From: Petasospora fabianii
Lineage: Eukaryota > Ascomycota > Saccharomycetes > Phaffomycetales > Wickerhamomycetaceae
Reading direction: 5' to 3'
NCBI GenBank assembly: GCA_022641835.1
Contig: CP048715.1
Location: 2,852,001 to 2,916,000 of the forward strand
Length of the DNA stretch: 64,000 bases
Position 1 is the first letter of the stretch; every line of letters starts with the position of its first letter. The notes beneath the pieces were generated by a model. The model had not been told where the DNA came from and made no database searches. It worked only from the letters and a program-made list of their open reading frames with translations. The translations under genes were made by a program, and so were the position numbers. Shown in pieces: positions 49,370 to 59,354 of the stretch.

Positions 49370-51091
49370 ATGCTACTGCGACGTCTGCCCTCACGGGCCC
49401 ACTCTACACTCTCAACGCATCACATTTTCGCCAAGAGACCCCTCAACAAGCCACCCGTAACCTCGATTCCAACACATGTCCTCCTTCAAGACCTTGGTTA
49501 CGTCAACCAACCATCTGCTGGAACTGCTCATTGGTTGCCCCTCGGTCTTCGTGTGCTTCGTCGCGTCGAGAATATCATTCGCACTCGCATGGATGAGATT
49601 GGTGGTGAAGAGTTTGAGCTGTCTTCGCTCAGTGGCCGTGCGTTATGGGAGAAGACTGGTAGATGGGGCAACACTGAGTTGTTCAAGATGAACGTCAACG
49701 ATAAGGATAACGCTGATTTCTGTTTGGCTCCAACGCATGAAGAAGAGATCACTGAACTATTGAGACTGGCCGGGGTCAGCTATAAAGACCTCCCAGTGCT
49801 GACGTACCAAATGACGAGGAAATATCGTTTCGAGAAGAGACCAAGAGGCGGATTGCTAAGAGGAAGAGAGTTCTTGATGAAGGATGCTTACTCGTTTGAC
49901 AAGGATCAACGAGGTGCCCTTGAGATGTTCGATAAAGTCAACGGTGCATACTGGAAGATCTTCAATGATCTTAAAGTGCCGTTTGAGAAGGCTGTCGCTG
50001 ATAGTGGTGACATTGGTGGTAACCTCAGTCATGAATGGCACTTTGTTCATGAGAACGGTGAAGACTTGCTGTTCAAGTGTGATGAATGTGGATACGTCTC
50101 TAATGTTGAAAAGACCATTTCGCTTCCTGAAGAAGGCGAATATGCTGAGTCTGCAGATGTCGTATATGGCCTGACTAAAGACGGTGATACCCTCGTCGCT
50201 GCATACTATCCAAAGGGTCGTACATTCGCTCCAAATATGCTCAAATCCGAGATCGAAGATCTCGATCTCTCCTCACTTTCCCTCCCAGCGGAAACCGTCA
50301 TTGAGAAATTCAGCGCTAACGAAGATGAAATGATACTTAAGAAGTTTGTACGTATCATGGATTCCAGAATAAGTGATCGTACCGACCTTCCTGACTTCCC
50401 ATTCAAAACTTTCCAGAAGAACAACTTTACTCTCATCACCGATACTTGTCTCGTTGAAGCAGTTGAAGGCGAATACTGTGAAGAATGTGGAGAGGGTAAA
50501 TTGCAAGGGATGAACGCCATTGAAGTGGGACACACTTTTTACTTGGGTAAGAGATACTCCGATCCAATGGGTGCCAAGTTTGCCTCCCAGGAAAACAAGT
50601 TGGAATCGTTCGAGATGGGTTGTTACGGTATTGGAGTTAGTCGTATCATCGCTGCCATTGCTGAGATGACTAGAGATGATGAAGGTTTGGTCTGGCCGTC
50701 AAGTATTGCTCCGTATGATGTTGCCCTTGTTGAGGCACCAAAGGTTGATCAAGTGTACGTGAAGGAGTTGAAGGAGAGTCTTGGTGAGAAGAAACTGAGA
50801 CTCATGGAGGACAAGAGGGACAAGATTGGGTTTGGTGCAAAGATGGGCAGTGCTAGAATGCATGGTGTCCCAATCATCGCCGTTGTCGGTAAGAAGTGGC
50901 CATTGGTTGAGTTGGAGATCCGTGGTAAGAGATGGGATCAGTCCAAGGAGGAATATGAGTATGAAAAGATCATGGATGAGAAGGCAGGTGAATACCAGTG
51001 GACTGTGGAGACTGATGGTGCTGTTGAGAAGCACTTTGTTCATAAGGATCACGTTGGTGATGTTGTTGGTGCTCTCTTGAAGGACTTGTGA
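49370..51091 (+). CDS. AIM10: Mitochondrial prolyl-tRNA synthetase (Aim10)
   Basis: A class II aminoacyl-tRNA synthetase that charges mitochondrial tRNA-Pro. The 574-residue protein begins with a presequence, MLLRRLPSRAHSTL. Motif 1 lies in GTAHWLPLGLRVLRRVENIIR. Motif 2 is YRFEKRPRGGLLRGREFLMKD, split here as FEKRPRGGLLRGREF for length. Motif 3 appears as GCYGIGVSRIIAAIAE. The bacterial-type insertion lies between motifs 2 and 3, and the C-terminal anticodon-binding domain starts near 50700. I prefer the ATG at 49370 because it starts a clean presequence. An in-frame ATG at 49286 would put a His-rich stretch of 28 residues before it. Shares its upstream region with UTP25. Confidence 0.92.
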   Translation: MLLRRLPSRAHSTLSTHHIFAKRPLNKPPVTSIPTHVLLQDLGYVNQPSAGTAHWLPLGLRVLRRVENIIRTRMDEIGGEEFELSSLSGRALWEKTGRWGNTELFKMNVNDKDNADFCLAPTHEEEITELLRLAGVSYKDLPVLTYQMTRKYRFEKRPRGGLLRGREFLMKDAYSFDKDQRGALEMFDKVNGAYWKIFNDLKVPFEKAVADSGDIGGNLSHEWHFVHENGEDLLFKCDECGYVSNVEKTISLPEEGEYAESADVVYGLTKDGDTLVAAYYPKGRTFAPNMLKSEIEDLDLSSLSLPAETVIEKFSANEDEMILKKFVRIMDSRISDRTDLPDFPFKTFQKNNFTLITDTCLVEAVEGEYCEECGEGKLQGMNAIEVGHTFYLGKRYSDPMGAKFASQENKLESFEMGCYGIGVSRIIAAIAEMTRDDEGLVWPSSIAPYDVALVEAPKVDQVYVKELKESLGEKKLRLMEDKRDKIGFGAKMGSARMHGVPIIAVVGKKWPLVELEIRGKRWDQSKEEYEYEKIMDEKAGEYQWTVETDGAVEKHFVHKDHVGDVVGALLKDL

Positions 51092-51266
51092 TGATGAAAC
51101 GATAAACTATTTGTACATAAACAGGGTCCAGTTGGATCATTTAAAGCAAAACTACAACGCATTATTCATGAAATTTCACCGTAGCAATTCATCGTAGCAA
51201 AAAGGAAGAGAGAAAAGATAAGACAGCAAGAATATGCAAGTGTTTTCATTACAGAGCGTATTTTCC

Positions 51267-52844
51267 TCACTTTGGTGGGTTATGAGGTGTAGAGATCAAG
51301 AAACTGACATCACCTTTCTTCGCACTGGCGGGGCTTGATGTCGCACTCTTGCTTTGAAGTGAATGGGGTGGAGCATGCTGCACAGGTGGTGGACCCTGTG
51401 TCTGGATTGAGGATGGTGGTGGGAGACTTTCCCTTCTTGGGAATTGAAATCCTGGTGGCGGTGGTGGACCCAATGTTTGAGGTGTATACTGTGGTGGTCC
51501 CAATGTTTGAGGTGTATACTGTGGTGGTGGCAATGGTTGGGTATTACGAGTCTCTGAGACTTGGTATTGGTAATACAATGGACGGTTTGGTTCTCGAGAT
51601 GGATGATAGGGTGATCCGAGCTGGGTTTGAGGGTTTGCCCAGTGCGGTTGAGGGTACTGATGAGGAGGTTGAGGGTACGCCTGAGGAGGCTGATTTGTTT
51701 GTATGCGCTGAGGTCGTGGAATGCCTCGTGATACTGATGGTTCTGGTTGGGATTGGGATTCGTAAAGGGAGCGAAGGTGGGAGACGCTGGCTTCGGATTG
51801 ATTACGCCTGTGCAGTGACGTTGAACGACGAGTTGGGGTGTTGATTGCAGGAGTTGATTGTTGTAATTGTGGGGGCTGTTGCGGCGGCAGCGGCACATTC
51901 TGTGGGATTGAAGACTGTTGAAATGATGGTTGTGATGGAGTTGGGCGATTAGTTTGTGTAGGAGTTGATTCATCTGAACCTTTTCTCTTTCTTTCATCTT
52001 TGAAATCACCCTTTGGTTCACCTGGTTTCTGCCAATGATGGAATTGGAATTGAGTTTGTTGAGGAATGTTTACTTTGAATACAGAGGTAGCAGTCTGCAA
52101 TGGTTTTTGAGGGGATTTTGGTTTGGAGTCACCTCTCATCTCGGAAGCAATTGGAACTTGCCCTGATGCGACCATGACAGGAATCAAATGCGGAGGTATC
52201 TGGGCCTCAATAGCGGTCTTCAGCATCTCCAAAGTTGTATGCATGGTGTTTAGCCTTAGTGATGCATTCTTAGTTCGTTCTTGCTCCAACTTCAAAGATA
52301 CAGCACAAGACAGGAGATCAGGTGAATATGGCCAATCGTCAACTGAAATGCCTACAACGTCTCTGAGCCATTCACCAGCTACTGGAGCAAGTGATTGACT
52401 TCTTGTGGGAATCTTCCTTTTTCCTTCATGATCTGAGTTTTCTTCGTCTTCTTTATCCTTCTCCATGACGTCCTGTTTCAAGGGAGATTTTGATCTGGAT
52501 CTTGGATACGTAGACCCCTGGGTTTCTAATGAGGGCAACGGATGGCTCTCTAGCGATGCATCCCATGACTTGTGCCTCTTGTGTGATCTGAAAACGCGTC
52601 CCAGCAAGGCGTTCTTTGGTTTGGCCTTATCTCCAGTGCCAGAAGTGTCTTGTTGGGGAATCGTGGATGAGGAGGTGTTTGGCGTATCTGCGGATGGGGA
52701 AGAGGCTGGCCTTGCCGGTGTCGTGCGCTGTGTATGTGGAGGAGAAGTCATGGTAGTATCTGGCTCTGGCTCTTCGTCCTTACTTGAGGAGGGAGGCTTG
52801 TCCTCCGGGACAGTATCTAGAGGCTTGTCTCTCCCTGACGGCAT
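51267..52844 (-). CDS. Pro/Gln/Ser-rich protein, unrecognised
   Basis: I do not recognise this 525-residue protein. Most is disordered. Residues 1-150 are Ser/Thr/Pro-rich with RSHKRHKSWDASLESHPLPS, and residues 230-520 are Pro/Gln-rich. A compact, conserved-looking core lies at about 155-230, with PVAGEWLRDVVGISVDDWPY followed by a helix carrying LKLEQERTKNASLRLNTMHT and AQIPPHLIPVMVASGQ. A regulator of transcription or a signalling scaffold is possible, but that is a guess. A 30-bp tandem duplication encodes PPQYTPQTLG twice (about 51469-51528). I start at the ATG at 52844; the frame continues upstream for 62 codons without an ATG. Confidence 0.7.
   Translation of the reverse strand: MPSGRDKPLDTVPEDKPPSSSKDEEPEPDTTMTSPPHTQRTTPARPASSPSADTPNTSSSTIPQQDTSGTGDKAKPKNALLGRVFRSHKRHKSWDASLESHPLPSLETQGSTYPRSRSKSPLKQDVMEKDKEDEENSDHEGKRKIPTRSQSLAPVAGEWLRDVVGISVDDWPYSPDLLSCAVSLKLEQERTKNASLRLNTMHTTLEMLKTAIEAQIPPHLIPVMVASGQVPIASEMRGDSKPKSPQKPLQTATSVFKVNIPQQTQFQFHHWQKPGEPKGDFKDERKRKGSDESTPTQTNRPTPSQPSFQQSSIPQNVPLPPQQPPQLQQSTPAINTPTRRSTSLHRRNQSEASVSHLRSLYESQSQPEPSVSRGIPRPQRIQTNQPPQAYPQPPHQYPQPHWANPQTQLGSPYHPSREPNRPLYYQYQVSETRNTQPLPPPQYTPQTLGPPQYTPQTLGPPPPPGFQFPRRESLPPPSSIQTQGPPPVQHAPPHSLQSKSATSSPASAKKGDVSFLISTPHNPPK
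51469..51528. repeat. 30-bp coding tandem duplication
   Basis: Two near-identical 30-bp units encode the decapeptide PPQYTPQTLG twice in the Pro/Gln-rich protein. Confidence 0.8.
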
Positions 52845-53824
52845 GCCCGGTATGTGCGATGAGATGCTATGGTGGTGAGGGATGGGGCCAGTGTGGCGGT
52901 AAGAGAAGGAGAGTGAGCTAGGCCGATAGAGGATGTGGTGATGAGTGCAGCTACAGGGAGTGGTAACGTGTGAGTCTGGAGGAGAGGAGGGGAGCGTTGT
53001 TGGTGGATTCAGATGAGATGAAGGAGACAAGCGAGAAACGACCCTATTCCAGATATAAGCGATGAAGCGAGACGGAGTATGGGTTGGGGATCAACGAGTC
53101 CACTGAGGTCGGAGCAGATCAAATAAATAGGTTTACCAATAAGTAGCAGTGTTGTCTATGGCCCAGCTAGTGATCTTGAACGAGAAGCAAAGAGCGGCTT
53201 GGTCGTGAGGACGCGTTCTTCGCTAAGGACGTGGTTTGTTCCAAAAGGCTGTTTGATGCGCTGCTTTCTCATAACGCGCGGGTGAGCCCTAAGGGCTGGG
53301 CCCCGCGGGGCTTGCGCTACCACCACTTGGCGCTAGTGTCTGCACTGCTAGTCAGGCAATATAAATTCTCATCACTGTATCTACGCTGTGCTTTCCACAG
53401 TCTCCGTTGCCATTGCCACCCCCTCAACTTAGCCGCCCGTGTATTGTGGACTTGGAGGGGTCCGCGACGCGTCCTGTCTGGCGCAGGCGATCTAGATTCT
53501 AGACCACGCGAGATCAATAGCGGAGAAGTCTGGAACGTCAACAAACATGCGCCTTTCTCTCGGCTTCTCACAAAACAATATCAATGGAGAATGTGTTTAT
53601 CCATCATCAGCCACATTTCATGTTTCTTATAGTTGTATATCGACTGTGAATGGGTTCACAATCCTACACACTCTACGCGTCCTCAAATCTATCAGCAACT
53701 AGAATGTATTATGCGACACGGCCAAAGGCCAAAGGATCACAACCCCCACAGGGCAGGAGCCATACTCTTTATAATCATACAACAACGAAACCAACATCAC
53801 CCTCACCTTTCATCGATTAACCGC
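52845..53824. other. Intergenic upstream of the P/Q-rich gene, downstream of YDJ1
   Basis: 980 bp. The half nearest the P/Q-rich gene is probably its leader. A locally GC-rich patch lies at about 53280-53520 with ACGCGT at 53467-53472. A plus-strand open frame there (about 130 codons) has no recognisable domain and I do not call it. Confidence 0.45.
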
Positions 53825-55054
53825 TTACTGAGAAGCACACTGAACACCTGGTTGACCATCCTCATCACCGTCATCCTCGTCATACTGAGCTCTTCTTCTC
53901 TGCTGCTGCTCGTGCACAGATGGGTTGTAGTCTCCCATGGTGACTTCCTCAATTTCAGCATCCTTTGGTGGGGCTGGAGACACCTTTCTAGCTGGAAGAA
54001 TCTCCTCAAGCTTCTTCAAGTTCTCCTCAGAGGTGAAGTTGTTGCTTGGGAACTTGACAGTAAACTTGATAAACAAGTTACCGTAACCGCCGAGCTTCTG
54101 GATTGGCATACCCTTACCTTCAACAACCTTGATCGAGTTTGGTCCGATAACCTCACCTGGAATAATGACAACCTTCAAGTACTCACCACTCACGTGCTTG
54201 ATGTAGAACTCACCACCGGCAAGTGCAGTGAGCAAATCAACCTCGTAGTCGTAAATCAAATCGTCACCTCTTCTCTTGAATGTGCTGTGTGGCTTCTCGT
54301 CAACAACAAAGATAACATCACCTGGAACAACATCTGGCTCTTGGTCACCTTCGCCTCTGAAGACGATTCTCTGACCATCCTTCATACCTGGCTCAATGTG
54401 CACCTCCAAGATCTTTCTCTCAGACTGAGTCTTCTTACCAGAACAAGACTTACAACGGTCCTTTGGATTGATAATGTCACCAGCACCCTGACACTCAGTA
54501 CAAGTTGTCTGGAATCTCTGCACCATTGGACCCATCTGTCTAGTGACGAATTTGACACCAGAACCACCACAAGATGTACACTTCTTAACAGCACCAGCCT
54601 TACCACCACGACCATCACATGTCTTACACAAGATGGTCTTGTTCAAAGCCAACTTAGCGGTTCTACCCTTGTACAGCTCCTCCAAAGTGGCACCGATAGA
54701 GTGCTTAATGTCATGACCCCTCTGTGGACCTCTCTGAGCACCGGCACCACCGAACATACCACCACCACCAAAGAACTGAGAGAAAAGATCATCAGCATTC
54801 ATACCACCCATACCACCTGGGCCACCACCCTGGAGACCTTCAATACCATACTGGTCATAGACTTCTCTCTTTTGAGAATCGGAGAGAATCTCATAAGCAG
54901 CGGTGATCTCCTTGAATTTTTCAGCAGCCTCCTCAGATGGGTTCTTATCTGGGTGATACTTAAGGGCAGCCTTACGGTATCCCTTCTTGATCTCAGTCTC
55001 ACTGGCAGTAGGCGCCACGTTCAACAAGTCGTAGAATTTTGTGTCTTTAACCAT
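53825..55054 (-). CDS. YDJ1: Hsp40 co-chaperone Ydj1
   Basis: A type I J-protein that stimulates cytosolic Hsp70, aids protein import into mitochondria and ER, and feeds clients to Hsp90. The 409-residue protein has the J domain (1-70) with YHPDKNP, then a Gly/Phe/Met-rich stretch. The zinc domain (about 143-207) has [24 protein letters not shown] and CKSCSGKK. Two beta-barrel client-binding domains follow. It ends in CASQ, a CaaX box for farnesylation identical to that of S. cerevisiae Ydj1, which anchors it to ER and perinuclear membranes. Strong codon bias marks high expression and accounts for the long open frame on the opposite strand. Confidence 0.97.
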   Translation of the reverse strand: MVKDTKFYDLLNVAPTASETEIKKGYRKAALKYHPDKNPSEEAAEKFKEITAAYEILSDSQKREVYDQYGIEGLQGGGPGGMGGMNADDLFSQFFGGGGMFGGAGAQRGPQRGHDIKHSIGATLEELYKGRTAKLALNKTILCKTCDGRGGKAGAVKKCTSCGGSGVKFVTRQMGPMVQRFQTTCTECQGAGDIINPKDRCKSCSGKKTQSERKILEVHIEPGMKDGQRIVFRGEGDQEPDVVPGDVIFVVDEKPHSTFKRRGDDLIYDYEVDLLTALAGGEFYIKHVSGEYLKVVIIPGEVIGPNSIKVVEGKGMPIQKLGGYGNLFIKFTVKFPSNNFTSEENLKKLEEILPARKVSPAPPKDAEIEEVTMGDYNPSVHEQQQRRRAQYDEDDGDEDGQPGVQCASQ

Positions 55055-55466
55055 CTTTTTTTTTCTTGATTTATCAGACTTTGCAAAGAATCACTTTAAA
55101 ACCCTGAAGATCTGAAGCGATGAGAATGAACAATTTGTTTCTTTAGATTTGTGCTTGTACCTTTTGCGGAAAGCTCGGAAAATATATATCGTTCGGGTAT
55201 GTGTGAACAGCAGTGAAACTCCTTGGATTCAGAAAGAATGTATCAAACTCTGGTGCCTGTGTGATGTACAAGAAAAGGTCCGAGAGTGGCGAAATCTTCA
55301 ATGCTTCTATAGCTCTCTTTTCCCTTCTAAACGTTGGCGCCGGCGCGAAAAGGGAAAAAAAAAACCTACGCGAAAAAAAATCTTATCGTAATCACGTGTA
55401 ATCATCTGACTAATCACATGATTTTATTTCAGTAGAGAACAGCCATATGCGTTAGTTTTTCATAGA

Positions 55467-55547
55467 GGCATCTTGGCCGAGTGGTTAAGGCGAAAGATTA
55501 GAAATCTTTTGGGTTTACCCGCGCAGGTTCGAATCCTGCAGATGTCG
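55467..55547 (+). tRNA. tRNA-Ser(AGA)
   Basis: An 81-nt class II tRNA. Acceptor GGCATCT pairs with AGATGTC, and the discriminator is G, as in serine tRNAs. The anticodon stem AAAGA/TCTTT encloses TTAGAAA with anticodon AGA. A long variable arm (TTGGGTTTACCCGC region) follows. The B box is GGTTCGAATCC. No intron. Confidence 0.96.
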
Positions 55548-55552
55548 TTATA

Positions 55553-55560
55553 TTTTTTTT
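55553..55560 (+). terminator. Pol III terminator of tRNA-Ser
   Basis: A run of eight T begins 6 nt after the mature 3' end. Confidence 0.8.
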
Positions 55561-55740
55561 CTTTGGTAGCATTATATATGGTAGGGCCACTACAAATGGA
55601 CTTCATTATCTTGATTCTTATAAAGGGTAGAGATTATTTACTTTTTATTTATCAGTGTTGTTATTATTCCAGGTATCTTATAGATTAGTATTGGTCAATG
55701 GCTAAGCATAAATGCTGTAATAGGTTGACATGTTTCGAAC

Positions 55741-57110
55741 ATGCCCGATTCCCCATTGTCTCCGCCAAGTATGGAGCTCGTGGACCCAATCTGTGTCTCC
55801 CATAACTACCACGGAATTGCTTCATCTTCGCTGAACAATGGGATAAAAGGAAAGTATGCTACAACTATTACTCACATAGCTCCGATTGAAAGTAATCCTC
55901 TAACGTTTGAAACACCCACATCATCTCGAGATATGCATCCACACTACATAAGCGGGACACCACCTCTAATCACCTCGTCTGGCCTTTTTGGAAAGTACAG
56001 ACTTGGATCAATACTACATCTAAGATGACTAAGGGAAAACTTCCACTCAAGATAAACTTTAAATCTGGTGCAGAGAAACTCATCACCACTTCTACCTCCA
56101 ATCCACGTCCCGGTCTCAAGCTCGTCGTGACTGCCATTTCATCCAAGAAGAATGGACCGAGCACACAGAAGCGTTTGGCATACCACGATTCCAAATTCCC
56201 TTTGAATGTATTTGATGGGACTTTGAAGATGAAGGGGTTTTCCAAGAAGCAATTATGGAGAGAGTTGGAAAGGTATCCTGCTACGGGAGATCTTCTGTAC
56301 AGACCAAAAGATGCAATTACTCAGCTCAATACCAGTGAGCATGATGTGGTTGAATCGAGCCCAACATTCAAAACTGTTGCTAAGGCTGTAAGAGAGAAAA
56401 GAGCAGCTGAAAAGAAGAAAGATTTCAAGGTTTCTCAGGAGATCTTTAAGGGGCCGGCCACCAAGAATACACTTAGAACTACTTCAGTGGGTACTGCTAG
56501 TCCCTCCACCACTACGGCATGTCGTACTTCAGATTCAATATCTCCATCTTCAGACCCCCGCATCAAGATCCCCACCTCCATATCCCATGACAGCGCTTTT
56601 GTCGGTCAAGGTGGAAAGTCAGATGATGATCCCAATGTGCTTTCGGTGTTGAATTTCCTTCATATGATTATTCCTGTGAAGAAACCTCCTAGAGACTCTA
56701 AGCAGATGCAGGAATTTTTGAAGGTTGTACTGGACTTGAGAAAGAGATCTCCAGGACTCCCATTTTTCTCCTATGCTATCTCTTCTTGTAATACCAAACT
56801 CATCAAAAAGGAGAAGGATACCACTAAGAAGCTTTGAAAGGCAATATCTAGTGAGTTGAGGGGATATCTAGATGCAAAGTACACTGGTAAAAGGGAGTAC
56901 ATCCTCACCAAGGAAGACAAGATGGAAATCTTTGGGTCATTCTTCAAGTTCATGCTGAAGCCGTTCATTCTACGCGCTAGAATGCAACACCATGATAAGA
57001 ATGTTGAGCTTTCGGCACTCAATGATGTGTCACAGAAGGTCCTGATGATATGGAAGCCATTAACGAAGAGAACTAAGAGACTTTTAGGGAAAGTGTTTGG
57101 CCAACTATGA
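55741..57110 (+). pseudogene. Broken or recoded reading frame, unrecognised
   Basis: Three open segments lie in order. The first (55741-56028, 95 codons) ends in an ATGA overlap with the next. The second (56025-56837, 270 codons) opens MTKGKLPLKINFKSGAEKL and is Lys/Ser-rich. It ends at a TGA at 56835-56837. The same frame is then open for another 90 codons to 57110, with KAISSELRGYLDAKY and IFGSFFKFMLKPFILRARM, and looks like real protein. I recognise none of it. A host gene in decay is the simplest reading; stop readthrough or a sequence error are alternatives. The first segment may be unrelated. No domain, no membrane segment, no viral or transposon hallmark seen. Confidence 0.5.
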
Positions 57111-57220
57111 GAGAAGTGGGCAGTCTTATTAGTTGAAGTATTGTTTTTTGGTAGATGAATGAATAGATGAAACAATCTCCAGGATCGCTAGCTCAAAGAT
57201 ATGGTGAAGGTTGTACATAA

Positions 57221-58906
57221 TTAAAGATCACCGAAGGAGTCATAAACCCCTCTCCAATCTTGGAAGAAGTGCTTGAAGAACTCAACACCCAGACCAACAT
57301 CCTTAGAGCCAGTTGCAGCTCTAATACTGTGCATGGACAATTGAGCGATACCCAAATCAATGGTTCTGGCACCGGTCTCAGTTGAGATACTTGGTCCAAT
57401 GGTACCGCCTGATCTAGCACCGTTCTTGATCTGGAAGTACTGGAGTTTGTCATCGTTCAATCTGGCAATCTCTTCAACCAATGCGAGTCCGACAGAGTCT
57501 GTTGCCATATGTCCATTTGGATCCAAGGCAATGGTAATACCAATGTTTGGCAATGCGTAGTGATGCTCCAAGTACTCACCCTTGTAGGTTGGGTTGAGCA
57601 AGTGTGTGACATCTGCAGAGAGAACGATGGAGTTGGCAAATGAGACCTTTGTGAGAGACTCAGAATCTTCATAGAGAGCAGAAATGACACGTTCAGTGAT
57701 ACTGTTGATCAATGTAGACTTGGCACCTTGTCTGGTCAAAGAGCCAATCTCCTCATTATCGTAAAGGAGAACCTGATTGAAAGAGCCCTTTGGAATTGGC
57801 TTCTCAGCAAACTCCAAAAGAGCAAAGATGGCAGAGTATGAGCAAATTCTGTCATCGATTCTTGGAGCGTAGAGGAAGTCATCCTTGAGACCACCAAGGG
57901 TACCACGCTGAACATCAAAGAGATCGAGATCCAATTGGACTAGTTCTTCCACGCCAACATCAGCAAGTTCAGCAATGTATCTCAAGAGCTCCAATGAGTG
58001 ATTCTTGAGAAGTGGAGACTTCTTTTCCTTCTCAGTTGGCTCAGCATCAGGGCCCGGAGAGAAAGCGATGACAGGGACGGCTTGAGTCTCAGGGTTAAAT
58101 GGTGGATCAGCAGCGGCACCAAAGTGTGGAGCGAGTGTAGAGATTCTTGCAATTGGCTTTGGAGAGGAGTCAATCAGCTTTGGTACAATCTTGTATCCAG
58201 TAGCCGAAGAATCATCTTCAACCCTGATCAAAACTCTACCAGCGATACCGAGATCTCTATCGAACCAAGCAGGGGAAAGGGCACCAGCATATGGAGCAAC
58301 ACCAAGGAGCTCATAACCATCAACTTTAGACTTCTTGGACACTGGCTTGAGCTTACCAGCAAGCGAGTCGCAGTGACAGCCAATGATACCAGCACCATAC
58401 TCTGGCTTCCATCCCTCACCCAGGGCAAAAGCGCCCAAGTTTGTGCCACTTCTGGTGGTGTAGTAGAGACCTGGAGTCAAGTCGGTCCAGTCCTCTTTCT
58501 CGGAGAGGTATTTGAATCCTCTAGATTCGAGCAATTTGGAGAAAAAGGAGACAACATGGAAAGTAGTTGGGTTTTGGGCGGTGAAGTTGATGTAGTCGTC
58601 TGAGTACTTGAGGTAGAAGTCCTTGTCTGATGTCTTTGGGACCTTAATAGTCTCCTCAGTGTCAATCTCGAAACCCTCTTCAGGAGTCGTATCCTCATCA
58701 GAGTCGCTAGAGTCGGAGTCAAAAGTAACAATTGGCTTCTTAATGGTCTTGCTCTTGGTGTGGGACTTCTTGGTACGGACTTTCTTACCAGAAGCAGTAC
58801 CGGAGGCGGAATTGTTCTGAAGCATAGAGGAGCCAAGCTGGAACAGGTCAAAGGCCTGACGCATGGCCTGCTCTGCCTTTTGGAGATCTAAGTTCTTCTG
58901 TGACAT
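57221..58906 (-). CDS. LAP4: Vacuolar aminopeptidase I (Ape1/Lap4)
   Basis: An M18 metallo-aminopeptidase carried to the vacuole by the Cvt pathway. The 561-residue precursor starts with a propeptide that forms an amphipathic helix (KAEQAMRQAFDLFQLGSSM), the part bound by Atg19. An acidic, Ser-rich spacer of about 60 residues is longer than in S. cerevisiae Ape1. The catalytic body shows NPTTFHVVSFFSKLLE, the zinc ligands in GCHCDSLAGKLKP, DLDLFDVQRGTLGG, YDNEEIGSLTRQGAKS, LSADVTHLLNP, GHMATD and GIAQLSMHSIRAATGSKD. The start is the ATG at 58906; the frame continues upstream without an ATG. It is divergent from DYS1. Confidence 0.96.
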   Translation of the reverse strand: MSQKNLDLQKAEQAMRQAFDLFQLGSSMLQNNSASGTASGKKVRTKKSHTKSKTIKKPIVTFDSDSSDSDEDTTPEEGFEIDTEETIKVPKTSDKDFYLKYSDDYINFTAQNPTTFHVVSFFSKLLESRGFKYLSEKEDWTDLTPGLYYTTRSGTNLGAFALGEGWKPEYGAGIIGCHCDSLAGKLKPVSKKSKVDGYELLGVAPYAGALSPAWFDRDLGIAGRVLIRVEDDSSATGYKIVPKLIDSSPKPIARISTLAPHFGAAADPPFNPETQAVPVIAFSPGPDAEPTEKEKKSPLLKNHSLELLRYIAELADVGVEELVQLDLDLFDVQRGTLGGLKDDFLYAPRIDDRICSYSAIFALLEFAEKPIPKGSFNQVLLYDNEEIGSLTRQGAKSTLINSITERVISALYEDSESLTKVSFANSIVLSADVTHLLNPTYKGEYLEHHYALPNIGITIALDPNGHMATDSVGLALVEEIARLNDDKLQYFQIKNGARSGGTIGPSISTETGARTIDLGIAQLSMHSIRAATGSKDVGLGVEFFKHFFQDWRGVYDSFGDL

Positions 58907-59354
58907 CTCAATTGAAGTGGTTTGGATTTCTCTGGTAAACAAGAAGTGGTTGGTAAAGGGGAGGAAGAGAAAATGTGGAACGGCAAAGTGTGGCAATGTT
59001 GGATGAGATAAAGCGCTGGCCCATAAGCGCGGCGTTTGGTGGCTGGCAAATGTGGGGCGAGCACTTTATCTATGAAATGTATGACACAGCCGAGTCCTAT
59101 AGATTTTTCCTCGGAGAGATAGCATTCTTACTGGCTAATACGATATATCGGCCTAAAATCTTATAGTCTTCCTTTCAAAATTTGGCAAGAAGATGCCAGA
59201 AGTCACTAAATTTAGGCTCGGAGGTCTCGTTGCTCACGTGCAGATAAGCTGAGGTTTCTCGGAATTGAAAATTTTGTACGAGATGAGACCCATCTCAAAA
59301 TACATCAACTTCCGATAATCTCCACAAGTTTTGCTCTAGTGCACTATCTACAAG
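58907..59354. other. Divergent promoter LAP4 / DYS1
   Basis: 450 bp. Contains an E-box CACGTG at 59235-59240, about 115 bp before DYS1. No gene seen. Confidence 0.5.
59235..59240. promoter_or_regulatory. E-box CACGTG upstream of DYS1
   Basis: A CACGTG palindrome preceded by T and followed by C, so TCACGTG on the plus strand, about 115 bp before the DYS1 ATG. Candidate Cbf1 or Pho4 site. Confidence 0.35.

Larger units (their letters stand above)
55055..55740. other. YDJ1 promoter and tRNA-Ser region
   Basis: Holds a PAC-like GCGATGAG at 55117-55124, about 65 bp from the YDJ1 ATG. RTCACRTG-type sites lie at 55391-55398 and 55413-55420, then tRNA-Ser and its terminator. Nothing else seen. Confidence 0.5.

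Noticed and set aside
53633-55069. 478-codon frame opposite YDJ1
   Set aside because: Shadow of YDJ1 caused by codon bias.
55391-55465. Point centromere suggested by CDEI-like sites
   Set aside because: No 80-bp AT-rich CDEII followed by a CDEIII-type TCCGAA core was visible; the AT tract is short and a tRNA follows.
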